Positions 10,017 through 20,214 are shown, counted from the first letter of the stretch. The stretch is DNA of 64,000 bases from Tenebrio molitor (GCF_963966145.1 NC_091049.1:24614001-24678000); one strand, 5' to 3'. Program-made: numbers and translations. The notes: a model not told the origin generated them from the sequence alone.

Positions 10017-10939
10017 TGGTGCTATTCTCTAAGCAAAAGTCGCCCACTGTAACTCTATAACTCTATAAGCTACATTGTGTAACACAAAATGGTATTCTCT
10101 AAGGGAAATTGTCTCTGTAACATACATTCTATAGCTTACAGTCGCTGTAAATTTATGGTGAGACAAATCGTCACCATAAGCACTGTAAAGCCTCTGTAAG
10201 TCATCAATTCATCATAAATGTCAGTACATGTAATCTTGACGTTTGGTTTCATGTTAATTCTGCCTGGTTCTACCGATTATACCGACTCACTATCACAAAG
10301 ATAAACATGAACAACGCCCATTCTTGTGGCGATAAAACGGGACCAGTACCAATTGCATTTAATTTCATGGACAACTTATACCAAGACTTCTGTTCGCGTT
10401 ATCTCAAAGGACCAGATTTATTGCGATATCATTTTGCGCTTCTAAAATTAGTAGGTAAAGTAAAGATTTCTTTGCGGCATGCTTCTCGTTTATTTCTCGC
10501 TTACAAGTGCCGTAGAGTATAGTCGTATAGTCTATAACCCCCACCAGTGGTAGGGGCTAACGGCCTGAACAACTTCCAAATGTAATTTGAGGAAATATTT
10601 GGATCTAATTCGCCAGAACGAAAAATATCATCCGTTTCCATTAAGTTCGAATATTCTTCGTACTGCTCGAAAATTGTATTTTGACACCTTTTACGTTTTG
10701 TAATTTTTCATTTTGAAACTTTCCATTTTTGAAAGGTACGAAATTTGCATTGTTCACTTGGGAAAAGCTTTTTCCACTAATTTTCAAATGTATTAAATAG
10801 CTCTGTAAGGCAAATGCTTACAGAGGTATTTAGAGAATACGAATTTTATGTATCTCTGTAAGGACGTTTCTTACATTGCTCTGTTAGCTACATACTGTAA
10901 CTTTTTACATTATATAGTGAAATTTTAGAGAATAGCACT
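10017..10939. mobile_element. Harbinger-like MITE in copia integrase
   Basis: This 923-bp element splits the copia pre-integrase/integrase junction. The inverted ends share GTGCTATTCTCTAA (10019 and, on the minus strand, ending at 10938). Host sequence ATTA is repeated at 10013-10016 and 10940-10943; the TTA within it would fit the 3-bp duplication of PIF/Harbinger. Subterminal TATTCTCTAA and CTCTGTAA motifs recur in both ends. A 71-codon frame at 10307-10522 has no domain I recognise. A 36-bp piece matching the start of the BEL LTR lies at 10536-10571. Confidence 0.65.
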
Positions 10940-11164
10940 ATTAATTCCAATAATGTTTCTTTTCGATGTGATTCATTTCTTGAAAAAGATTTTCTAGTTT
11001 GTTTTGCTTTCAAACAAATTGAACAATTTATTAAATGTTCATTGCATCCAATATTCAAACCATAAACTTCGTCACTTCTTGCAAGTTCTTTTAATTGTTG
11101 TTCGTTAATATATCCAAATTTTACATGCCACTCTTGTATTTTTGTTCTTGAAATGTTCATTGTA
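10940..11164 (-). pseudogene. Copia GAG_pre-integrase segment
   Basis: Minus-strand translation gives KIQEWHVKFGYINEQQLKEL and HLINCSICLKAKQTRKSFSR, ending KETLLELI. The WH-x-x-x-G-(Y/H)I motif and the Cys pair are the zinc-binding region in front of copia integrase. It continues into HTDICMW at 10010 once the MITE is removed. The preceding piece of this domain (KEIMIGQKRNHLYYVLEIL) is at about 13475-13415, beyond the next insert. Confidence 0.8.
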
Positions 11165-13400
11165 CTGTAGCAGGTCAATTTGCCACTATTCGTTTTGGCC
11201 GGGGTAGGAGGCCAAGAGGTCCTACTTATGCTCGCGGGACAATAAGATTGCTGTTCGAAATACAGGAACAAGCAAGATAACGCATGGCATTTGGCAACGC
11301 GACGCGCCCACCTTGCTGTAACCTTTTCGGGGCGCTCATTTCGAAATAATTCAGTTTGTTTGTGCCGTCAGTCAATTCATTTTTAGTTTATCGGTTCAGG
11401 GTTCATTTTTTGTTGATCGTTTCACTTTCAGTTTCGCTTTCAGTTTTCTTTTGTTTCTTTCGCGGTTTCATTTTGAGAATTTTCTTGTAGAGTCTTGGTG
11501 CCAGCCGTATCGTCGTTCTTCCAGTTTCGTACCGTCGTTCGCAGGTGGTCCGTTTTGTGGGGGCACGTCAGGATCACGCTGTGATGCCGCGCCTGGTGTC
11601 GCCAGCGTAGTAGTATCTCGGCGGGTCCCAAGCGCATCGGGATCATCTGCGGATGTCGTTTTGGGATCAAATTCTGGAAGCAACATCTATCGTGTATTAC
11701 GCGCGGACTCACCGACACATTACCGCTTCAACATCTGGATTTCCCAATCGGTGACGTCCAACGTAAACAATCCGGCGCCATGATCGACCATCTGTCAGTT
11801 AGCGCGCAAGTGTAGGATCGCCGGAAGTTGTCATCGGGATGCGCGGTCCGTGCTATTACCGGGACGCCTTATCGCCCAACGGAATAACGTCCAGATCTTT
11901 CGTGTTGCTAGCCTAGATTCGGGGGTAGCCAAGAAAACCCATCGCGAGCGGAAATTAGAGGACTCGGTCGGCGTCCGCCGAGCGGGCGGCTGTGCCGCAA
12001 GTCGCGAGCTGCGAATCACGTGCGTGGCGTTCGGGATCCGCAATCATCCCTGTGGGTGGATTGCCGAACGCCATGGCGCTTATCGTCCGGCGCTGCCAGC
12101 CTCCGGGGCCGTCGAGGAGCCCGAAGATTTACCGTACCGTTTTACCGTTTACCGTTTTGCCGTGGTCGAGAAACCCCTCGTCGTCTAGCGAGATCGAGGT
12201 AATTATCCGTCATTAGCGAATTCACTTCACTAATTTTCGTCTATTAGGGGTAGTTCGAGCCAGATTACCGTACCGTACCACGAAGGAGAACCGGAAAGTC
12301 CTCCTTCGATTTATCGTGAAGCAACCCCTTTCAGCGGAAAGGAATCGTTTTGAGGGTGGTCGAGAGCCACGTCGTTTTGAGGGTGGTCGAGAGCCACATC
12401 GTTCTTTGAGTCGGCGCCCGACAAGTCATCATTCGTAAGGACCGTTTACCGTTCAAATAATGAATACCGTCAAGGTCACGCCGTGACGCCGAAAAGGAAC
12501 AGTACCGTACCGCAGTCGAAAGGATGCAATCGAGGACACACCACGTTACCGGCATAAGATAAGTCGTACAATTTTATTGCGGAATCATAAGAACTTGCGC
12601 CTCAAATTTCCCGCTTCTCAACATTTAGAACCGTCTCATACTTGTAAAAAATTTCAGAGTTCAAACATTTCAGATTTTTAACAGATTTCACAAATTTCAA
12701 GTTTTCAATTTTGCATTTCAATCATTAATAGCAGTTCTTCTACTTTCAGGAAGTTTGCAAGGTTCCCATAGTCGAGTCAATTTTTCGGAACTTTTCCGAC
12801 CGCAGTTTTTTTTTGACATTTTTTTAGCATAAAATCAAAGCTAATTTCACGTTGTAAATTTACAAAAGCAGAAGACTGCGTTTCCTTTTTGTTTTACATA
12901 TGTAACAAATTCTTTCTTTTTTTACATCGGAGTTGTATTAATTTTAAGTTTATTCACAACAATAAGTTACAAGGTCCCTGTAAGGGAAAGCTTTCTTAAT
13001 AAGACCAGAATAAGAGTATTGTATAAGATCATTAAGGTGAACTGGTTCGAAATTCACAATTGAACAGAATTACGTAGAGTAACGTTTGCCAATTCCACGG
13101 ACCAGTGCACCCTTTAATAAGCACATCTTATTTCCTGGACTGTTGGCCCTAAAATTGAATAAACTCATTTATTTAATTCCAAGGGATTAAGTTTTTTATT
13201 TTTGTACTGTCTCCGAAGTAGAAGGGAGTACTGAGCACTTGTCCCGGCAGCTGGACAAGCTTACAACCAGCTCAGAACAATAGCTGCCTGGCGCCCATTT
13301 TTTTAATTTGTGAACCCACGCCCTATGCCCCGAAAACCCCCTGAGAGCCCGGAGCAGTCACTGGCCACTTTTTGGTCACAGTACTTGCAGCTGCTGTCTC
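11165..13400. mobile_element. Unidentified 2.2-kb insertion in copia
   Basis: This block separates two halves of the copia pre-integrase domain, so it is an insertion. The left part (11165-12560) is GC-rich, with CCG/ACCGT-rich stretches; the right part is AT-rich. Near 13160-13300 it shows AATAAA, then GCCTGGCGCCCATT; TGGCGCCC resembles a tRNA-Lys primer-binding site, so part of it may be an LTR plus leader on the plus strand. Both ends carry TACTGT in inverted orientation, with weak further similarity. Open frames in the GC-rich part overlap on all strands and show no motif. I do not assign a class. Confidence 0.4.
12345..12403. repeat. Short tandem repeat, 27-bp unit
   Basis: Two adjacent copies of a unit containing TTTTGAGGGTGGTCGAGAGC, starting at 12345 and 12372, lie within the GC-rich unidentified insert. 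Confidence 0.8.
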
Positions 13401-13509
13401 TCCCTTTTTATCTAGAATTTCGAGAACGTAGTAAAGATGATTTCTTTTTTGACCAATCATAATTTCTTTTCCATCTTTATCAAGGATATAACAACTGCGC
13501 ACTAATTAA
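13401..13509 (-). pseudogene. Copia pre-integrase start fused to LTR remnant
   Basis: From 13490 the minus strand reads DKDGKEIMIGQKRNHLYYVL, the start of the copia GAG_pre-integrase region. It is fused directly to an LTR remnant (13509-13491 plus 18905-18874), so the rest of the LTR, gag and protease have been deleted. The gypsy element at 13510-18873 sits inside that LTR remnant. Confidence 0.65.
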
Positions 13510-13691
13510 TGTAGGATGTGGGGTAGTTAATGCACACTTTAAAGTTGCAGAACTATATTAACGGATAAACAGTAGCAATACAAAAATAGCCGGCTTCTTC
13601 TTGGTGGCTGGCGAACGACTAATTAGTGCGCAGCTCGGACGTCCGCGCCTGCGCTGCTCTTGTGCGGGTGGCGATTCCTTTCCACCCTACA
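13510..13691 (-). repeat. Gypsy 1 3' LTR
   Basis: This 182-bp LTR is identical to the 5' LTR at 18692-18873 except for two substitutions (in the segments CGACTAATTAG versus CGACCAATTAG, and CTTGTGCGGG versus CTTGCGCGGG). That near identity implies a fairly recent insertion. Confidence 0.9.
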
Positions 13692-13693
13692 TC

Positions 13694-15019
13694 TCGGCCA
13701 TCCTCTCCGTCATACGCCCCGAATGGTTTCATCTGATCCGCGCTTGATGTGGTGTTCTTCGGACCCTCATGGTTCCCAATCTTCTCAACTTCATATCTGT
13801 CGATTCCCGTCCTATTGGTAACCCGGTATGGACCAAGAAATTTTGGCAAAAGCTTTGAACAAGGAGCAAACTGGGTTCGCTTGATAGCTACCAAATCACC
13901 AACTTGGTACTTCAGGGACGACTTTCTCTTCTTGTTGTATGTTCGACAATTTTCAATTTGAATTTCTTCTATCTTCCTCTTCGCCTCTTCCCGGAGACTT
14001 TGCCTATCCTCTATGAACTGATTGACAAATTCTTCTTCAATCATTTCCTTCAATTTTAGATCTTCAGTTCTTCGGATTGTCACCCCAAAAAAGAGTTCAG
14101 AAGGCGACCTCGCGATACTTCTATGATAAGTTGAGTTTAGGGCTTCTTGAACTTTTCTCAAATGCTTATACCATTTTTCGCTGTCATCCAACGACAGTTT
14201 CGTTAATAATGGAACTATAGTTCGATTGACTCGTTCGATCTGCCCATTTCCTCGAGGAACACCTGTGGTGATGTGAACCAACTTGATTTTTTCTTCAGCG
14301 CAATATTCTTCAAACTTGGCTGACGTAAAAGCCGCGCCTCGATCTGATATAATAGTCTTCGGATTGCCAAAGATACTTTGCTGATCTTTCAAGTGCCGAA
14401 TTACTTCTTCTGAGTTTGTGGTTTTCGTTGGGTATAGCCAAACAAATTTAGTAAACGCGTCTATCACGGCAAAAATATATTTGTATCCTTTCTTGGTTTG
14501 CGACAATGGACCCAAGTGATCCACATGGTAAGTTTGTAAAGGTCTGTCACCTTTATCAATAGGGTTCAGGAAACCTTCTTGCTTCCCAGATTTTCTTTCA
14601 GCCAAAATACAAGGCACACAATTGGATACTATTTTCTTGATTTTTTCTTCTAACCCCGATATCCAATACTCTCTTTGAACTAATTCTTTAGTTTTTCTAA
14701 CACTAAAATGTCCATTTTCATGCGCCAACTTTATAATTTCTTCTTCCATTTTTTCTGGTATGACCAAAAGTTTAGTTCCATCTTCATCTTTATACAGTAG
14801 ACTCTTCTCAAACACAAAATTTTTGTATGGTTTAATTTTTAGGACTTCTGTTATTACCTTCAGGTGAGCATCGTTCTGTTGAGCCAGAGATAACTTTTCT
14901 AAAAATGCATTTTTTATGCTCATTACGATGGGATTCCTGCTCAAAGCGTCGCAATGCTTCATGGAATTTCCTGGACGATGTTCTAACACGTAGTCAAATT
15001 CTTCGAGAAGTAGAGCCCA
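13694..15019 (-). pseudogene. Gypsy 1 integrase
   Basis: The integrase inserts element cDNA into the genome. After the RNase H tail (EHRPGNSMKHCDALSRNP) comes the HHCC zinc domain (LAHENGHFSVRKTKEL ... SNCVPCILAERK). The core follows with YHVDHLGPLSQTKKGY (first Asp), TIISDRGAAFTSAKFEEY (second Asp) and GNGQIERVNRTIVPLL (Glu), so the D,D,E triad is intact. Near the C-terminus, LKYQVGDLVAIKRTQF and LPKFLGPYRV are the GPY/F module. About 430 codons are open up to the LTR; this part is intact as a frame but is cut off upstream by the stop at 15020-15022. Confidence 0.9.
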
Positions 15020-15602
15020 TCATGCCACTCTGGTCACCAAATCTTTTTTCTTCATGGTCATGGTAAAAGCTGAACAATCTGTCTTGATTCTGAACTTTAT
15101 ACCAAGTAAATACGTGCGGAACTTTTTCAAGGCTTCAATTATAGCTAGTACTTCTAATTCATAACTACTATACTTCTTTTCAGCGTCTGATGTTTTGCGA
15201 CTCATGTAGTATACGGGATGAAATTTGCCGTCAACATCATCTCGTTGCATAAGCATTGCTCCGTATCCATCCCTGCTTGCGTCAGTGTAGAGTTCAGTTT
15301 CTTTTTCGAAGTCGAAGATCTTCAGTACAGGTTCTTCACATAATTTCTGCTTTAACATTTCAAACGACATCTTCTCTTCTTCTCCGAATTTGAACTTTCT
15401 TTCACCTTTTAACAAGTCGCTGAGTGGTTTTGCTATAATCGAATAATTCTTGACAAACTTTCTGAAGTATCCAGTTAACCCCAAAAAACTTTGAACTTGC
15501 TTAAGAGTTGTTGGTTTCGGAAATTTTGTCACTGCGGCGATTTTTCCCGGCGATGGACGAATAACACCATTTTCAACTTCATGTCCCAAGTTTCCTTTTC
15601 AA
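15020..15602 (-). pseudogene. Gypsy 1 RNase H region
   Basis: The thumb/connection region (FPKPTTLKQVQSFLGLTGYF) leads to an RNase H domain. It shows ETELYTDASRDGYGAMLMQ (catalytic Asp), VYYMSRKTSDAEKKYSSYEL (Glu) and FRIKTDCSAFT (Asp). It ends at a TGA (15022-15020) where the continuing frame reads WALLLEEFDYVLEHRP, so the stop is a point mutation rather than a natural end. A frameshift near 15600 separates it from the reverse transcriptase palm. Confidence 0.9.
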
Positions 15603-16109
15603 AAATTGGCATTTTTTCCAATTGATAAGTAGATCGTATTCTTCAGCTCTTCTCATCACTGTTTTCAGCCTGTCTATAGCCTCTTCTTCATTTTCTGCTG
15701 GTATAACCAAATCGTCCATGTAGGCTAGAACCAAGTCTTTCTGAATCAGGTCTCGGAAAATATTATTAATGAATCGTTGAAAGACAGCTGGCGAGTTGCA
15801 TAGGCCAAATGGAGCCTTTAAAAATTCATATTGACCGGACGGTGTGACAAACGACGTATACTTCGTACATGATTCTTCTATAGGAACATGGAAAAATCCA
15901 TTTTTGAGATCAATGGTTGTAAAAACCCTGGAGCTACAAAGCTTGTCGAGTTGATCTTATATAACGGGTAATGGATACCTGTCTTTAATGATTTTGCTGT
16001 TTAATTTTCGGAAATCAACGCAAATTCTTGTTTCACCATTCTTCTTTTTTACCAATACGATTGGACTTGCAAAATCTGACGAGCTAGGCTTTATGATTCC
16101 GTCTTCTAG
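15603..16109 (-). pseudogene. Gypsy 1 reverse transcriptase palm
   Basis: Minus-strand translation shows ETRICVDFRKLNSKII, VFTTIDLKNGFFHVPIEES (first catalytic Asp), LKAPFGLCNSPAVFQRFI and LAYMDDLVIPA, the YMDD box at 15722-15711. An in-frame TAA at 15959-15957 (in PLPVI-stop-DQLDKL) and the frameshift near 15600 inactivate it. The match to Ty3/gypsy reverse transcriptase is unambiguous. Confidence 0.9.
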
Positions 16110-18314
16110 TCACTGCCGTATTAACTCGTCGACTTCTCTCTTTTCAGATAATGATAACCTCCTGGGAGACTGGAAAACGGGCTCTTCATCTTGCAGAATT
16201 ATCTTCATAGTCACGTTGGTCTTTTTCGTTGTTTTAGGAGTATAGTTTTCGACCATCTTCTTTATTTCTTTTTTATGCTTTGATCCGCCAATATCCAGTT
16301 CTTCTTCTTCTTCTGGTCGCAGCAACATGACCGCGTTTTCTTCGGTCAGAAGCTCATCACAAGAGTCCTTTTCGTCTTTAAACTTCGGTCTTGGAACGAC
16401 TTCTATTTTTTCAGCATTTGCCATCAAAGTAACATGCATTAGAATCGGTTTACCTACAATCAAAGTCATATCTATAGGCATTTCCCCGTCAGGTACGACA
16501 TGTAGAATAGTCTTGAACGACGCCTGATCAATTTTCAGAACAGCTTCAAATTGTCCTAAGGCTTTCACCAATCCCTTTCCAAACCCAGTGAAAGTAATTT
16601 CTTTTCTTTCAAAGTTGGGCGCGCCCAGGTCAAGAAAACTCGTCAACGTGATCAAGTTAAAATCGCTTCCGGTATCAACTAACGCCATCATTTTTACTCC
16701 GTTAACTTCCAAATGTTTATGCATACCATGATCGAGTTCTGCTTCTTGTTCTTGAATTCGTAAAGCTTTCTTATGATTTTTGTTGTCAGTTGATCCTTCT
16801 TTCTTTTCTTCTTGTTTACTCGGGCAAGCGTTAGAAAGATGACCAAATTCGTTGCAGGAAAAACACTTTGTCCCTTTCGACTTATCTTTACATTCTTTCG
16901 ACTTATGTCCCTTTCTGCCACAGTTATAACATCGATCTTTTGTCGTCATTGGCGCCGGTTGTTTATACTTTTCATCTTTTGGTTTTACTTCGGCTCTTCT
17001 TTTTTCTTGGCTGTTCTTGAATTTTGTATATACTAAAAGTTTTTCCTTCAAATGTTTAATACTTTTAGCACCGTACAGAATTGACTTATTTGTTTCTTCA
17101 TCTGGAATTCCCTGTACCACGTAATCTATCAAAGCACTTTCTTCTACATCCCCCTGACTTGCAATTTCTTTCATACTAAACAAATTCTGCTGAAAGGTTT
17201 CGTCAGATTTTTTCTTCCGTGAACTCAACTTCTTATGAATTTCTGCGCTGTTCGTGTGTTTTCCAAATTCTTCTAATAGTCTTTTTTTCAAAATCTTCCA
17301 TGACCTAACTCCATGTTCAGAACGCAGAAATAGTCTGGCAGTACCACTTAGTGACTTTTTCCCGTACACAAATTTTTCAATTGAAGTCCACTCCATAATT
17401 TCAGCTGTTTCTTCAAAGTCTTCAATAAACTTTGCGATAGTATAACCGTCATCGCCACTAAACTTCTGTAAGGCATCATCGATATCTCTTGAACTCATGC
17501 TAAATCTTGGTGTAAATTCGCCTCGAACATGTCTTCTACGTTCTCTCCTTACAGGTGATTCTTCACATTCTGATTCGCTTTCTTCGTAGTTTTGGCGTCT
17601 TTCTGTTGTTTTCTTTTGTTTTCGATTGGCGTTCTTTACTCTTCTTCTGATTTCCTGTTCATCTTCGGTTTCTTCTTCAGAGTCACCCCATTTGTTCCTT
17701 TTTTTTCTTTGAGTTTCGTCTTCTCGTTTTTTCCTGCGCCATTTAACATCGTTGACATTTTTTTCCAGAGCTTTTGTCTTCGGTGTCTTCTTGTTCGTTT
17801 CTTCGTCGTTGTCTTCTTCAGTATCGTCATAAAATGCATCGTCGTCTTCATCATCTTCGCTGATGCTCTCTTCTTCGTCATCTTCGTCTTCTTCGTCGTC
17901 GTCTTCTTCTTCGTCATCTTCTCTTTCTTCGTCTTCACAGTTTTTCTTTTCTGCTGTCTTCATTTTTTTCGCCTTCGTCGTCTTTTTCTTCTTCACCAAT
18001 TTGTCAATGTCCATTAGACACGAGCAAATTCGTTCGGTCAAAGTTTCGATATCGCCGTAGTAGTCTATGCTTAAAATGTTTGCCACAGACACAAGATCAG
18101 CTACACCGAAATTAGCCGTAATGTACACAATTTTCGCACTATGCTCAGGTGAACTGTCTCCGAACTTAAAGCCGTTAAATTCCCTTAGTCTTTTTCGATT
18201 GTCGCGATCACCCAACTGTTCGAAAACTATTTGATGCAACACTTGAATTATCTTCTTAGGGGCTTTTTTAATATTGTCCGCAATAAATGCAATTTGACCG
18301 AGGTTTTCAATCAT
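16110..18314 (-). pseudogene. Gypsy 1 Gag-protease polyprotein, start of RT
   Basis: A 734-codon open frame starts at an ATG at 18314. Residues about 125-175 are an extreme Asp/Glu-rich run, followed by Lys/Arg-rich stretches. Capsid-like sequence (TARLFLRSEHGVRSWKILKK) lies near residues 320-350. Two CCHC zinc knuckles, CYNCGRKGHKSKEC and CFSCNEFGHLSNAC, lie near 460 and 484. A retropepsin motif, MALVDTGSDFNLI, lies near 540. The frame stops at 16112-16110, where the continuing sequence reads LEDGIIKPSSSDFASPIVLV, so a Trp codon probably became TGA. Otherwise this Gag-protease is open throughout. Confidence 0.9.
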
Positions 18315-18691
18315 TTTTCACTAGTTGCCGACAATTGTTCACCGAATGTCACAGATGTTATGCGTCGTGTCCGAGTCGTTCACTATTTATTTTCGTGCGT
18401 TACCTTTATAGCGATCACCTTACTTCCGTTTTGTTCGTCAACTTTTAAAATTCCACGTCTTTCGTCTTGATCCGTCGTTAAATTGGAATTCGTCAGTATT
18501 GGCCTCGTTGTTTTCTTGGAAGAAACACAATGCCGCCAGCTGGAGAATCGCTAAAAATAGCACTGCTGCCTCACCACGTTGCCGCCGTCCGTATGTGACG
18601 CTGACACCGGCTGGATTAATGAATCGCACAAATCACTAATTTATCCATCGACACACTAACTATCCAACCATCCCGGTTGAGCCCCCAAAGT
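18315..18691 (-). other. Gypsy 1 5' leader with primer-binding site
   Basis: This untranslated leader lies between the 5' LTR and the Gag start. TGGGGGCTCAACCGGGAT (18687-18670 on the minus strand) has the TGG start expected of a tRNA primer-binding site and is four bases from the LTR. I do not assign the tRNA. The remainder shows no gene. Confidence 0.65.
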
Positions 18692-18873
18692 TGTAGGATG
18701 TGGGGTAGTTAATGCACACTTTAAAGTTGCAGAACTATATTAACGGATAAACAGTAGCAATACAAAAATAGCCGGCTTCTTCTTGGTGGCTGGCGAACGA
18801 CCAATTAGTGCGCAGCTCGGACGTCCGCGCCTGCGCTGCTCTTGCGCGGGTGGCGATTCCTTTCCACCCTACA
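18692..18873 (-). repeat. Gypsy 1 5' LTR
   Basis: This is the partner of the LTR at 13510-13691. It is followed on the right by the remaining copia LTR start (18874-18905) after the TTAA target duplication. Confidence 0.9.
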
Positions 18874-18905
18874 TTAATATCAAATATAAATTTAATATTA
18901 CAACA

Positions 18906-19360
18906 AACTCTAGTGGGTACATACAAAATAAATATTTGTGCAGCAAAATTTAAACAGATGTCGGATTTGTACAAATAAATAATAAATAAATCAACACAAC
19001 TAGTGACCTTAAATAAGTAAACCAGAGATAGCACTCTTTATACGTATGTAATTCTAAAGACCATTCAAATGGGGATATTTTGATAACGTCTTGAAATGAC
19101 AACTATTTGTTTACCATTGAGCCAAAACGCAAATAAAGCCGCAATCTATAAATGAAAACCAAATATCTATTTGGATAATGATACAATAATGTTTCTAAAC
19201 AAGGAAAATTATAATGTTATGTGATCTCTAGGTTTTGTTCTTCGTAACAGGAGAAATTGTGATTACTCACCAGTACATAATTAATGTAACGGGATTCAAG
19301 AAACGTCTGCTTTCCAATCGGTGGAAATGAAGATTACGGATAACCACCAATATAAACAAT
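18906..19360. other. Unassigned sequence right of the copia relic
   Basis: About 450 bp of AT-rich sequence carry no recognisable gene or repeat. The first bases would be the flanking target site of the copia insertion; I could not match them to a left-hand duplication. Confidence 0.4.
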
Positions 19361-19423
19361 TTACCGGTTTCAGTATAGTTAAGCGTTGGTTTACATTCAC
19401 AAAAGTTGGATGGTAGGTGAGTC

Positions 19424-19474
19424 ATAACTGTACTAGTACAGTTATAGAATCATAACTGTACTAGTACAGTTATG
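19424..19474. repeat. Pair of perfect short palindromes
   Basis: Two perfect palindromes of 22 and 24 bp (half-site CATAACTGTACT, centre at CTAG) are separated by five bases. The same pair recurs at 20297-20348 in tandem copy 2. Perfect conservation of symmetry suggests a protein-binding or cleavage site, which is inference. Confidence 0.85.
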
Positions 19475-19762
19475 CTGTAGGGTAATATTGCCATAGTGAC
19501 AATAGTGACATGTCAACAACAATCAACAAATGAAGACAATATCTAACTTTATTCATTATTAATTTAAACAATCGGAACTAAAAACAACAATAATTACTTA
19601 AATAGACGGAACTCTGCCATAGTAAAAGTGAACTGCACTTCATAGCATGGGGCATCGGGTAGTACCTACGTCCAAAATGATGAGGGGCAGAGGGGCTATA
19701 TTTCTTCGACTCTATAAACAAAAAGATAAATACGCTACGAAACTAACACTATGAGCACTTAC

Positions 19763-19955
19763 CAGTTCATGAAAATACGCCAACATCACTGTCATTTACA
19801 CTTATAACCTTATTTAGATCCTGCCCTTGTTTGAGTGTCTCTATGATTTCAGATAAGTACCTCCTGCCTTTCGATTTTTCCGGTATTAAGCTATTTAAAG
19901 CTTGTTCTTCTTCATTTAAGACGTTTTCCGGTAAAACACTATCATTCAAACTCAT
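19763..19955 (-). pseudogene. Recombinase-like exon 1, tandem copy 1
   Basis: From the ATG at 19955 the minus strand encodes MSLNDSVLPENVLNEEEQAL and LIPEKSKGRRYLSEII. The (I)P-x-KS-x-x-RY core matches the exons at 2570 and 31215, the presumed core-binding region of a Crypton-like tyrosine recombinase. Near the end a one-base frame change converts the expected DVLAYFHEL into GVFS-stop. Immediately after it comes a consensus splice donor, CTG|GTAAGTGC (19765-19755), at the position where the homologous exon should end. No downstream catalytic exon is present, so this is a truncated or non-autonomous copy. Confidence 0.55.
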
Positions 19956-20114
19956 TTTGCGAAATGTCTGTTTGTATAAACAACCAAATGTAACTATGAC
20001 ACTCGAACATATCATGCAAACGCGATCAACTCAATCTATTTGTGTCTTTGGATTTAATTGTTTTAAATTCTCTTCGGCTTATTCTGAAACCGGTAAACTA
20101 TTGAACAAACCGCG

Positions 20115-20214
20115 GATGTTATGAATCATAACAACCTTAGATGTCTTAAAATCCTCGCTCTACGAGCTCGGATTTCAAACCGACATCTGCGGTAGTTATG
20201 ATAGTCATAACATC
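20115..20214. repeat. Palindrome P5, tandem copy 1
   Basis: A 100-bp imperfect palindrome: GATGTTATGA against TCATAACATC, AGATGTC against GACATCT, AAATCC against GGATTT, and centre CTCTACGAGCTCG. It lies 160 bp upstream of the recombinase-like ATG. Its counterpart in copy 2 is 20995-21094. Confidence 0.8.

Larger units (their letters stand above)
13510..18873 (-). mobile_element. Ty3/gypsy retrotransposon 1 (complete ends)
   Basis: A 5364-bp minus-strand element with 182-bp LTRs at 13510-13691 and 18692-18873, which differ at only two positions I can find. LTR ends are TGTAGGGTGG and CATCCTACA on the minus strand. Host TTAA is duplicated on both sides (13506-13509 and 18874-18877). A primer-binding-site-like TGGGGGCTCAACCGGGAT lies at 18687-18670, four bases inside the 5' LTR, and a purine-rich tract (about 13692-13720) abuts the 3' LTR. 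It encodes Gag-protease, reverse transcriptase, RNase H and integrase, with at least three stops and one frameshift. Confidence 0.9.
3195..18905 (-). mobile_element. Ty1/copia retrotransposon relic, multiply interrupted
   Basis: A minus-strand copia element, assembled from segments that align end to end in protein order. They are an LTR start at 18905 (TGTTGTAATATT on the minus strand), a GAG_pre-integrase domain (about 13490-13410 and 11164-10940), integrase (10016-9400), reverse transcriptase (9400-8598 and 4219-3850), RNase H (3800-3372), polypurine tract (3270-3259) and 3' LTR start (3258). Gag and protease are missing. Insertions at 4220-8597, 10017-10939, about 11165-13400 and 13510-18873 explain the gaps. 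Only about the first 50 bp of the 5' LTR survive; the left outer boundary was not resolved. Confidence 0.8.

Noticed and set aside
11451..12216. Several overlapping GC-rich frames of 60-112 codons
   Set aside because: They overlap on both strands, share no motif with any family I know and lie in an insertion with skewed composition.
17592..18017. Long plus-strand frame with Phe- and Ser-rich runs opposite gypsy 1 Gag
   Set aside because: It is the complement of the Asp/Glu- and Lys-rich coding run of Gag, and the composition explains the open frame.
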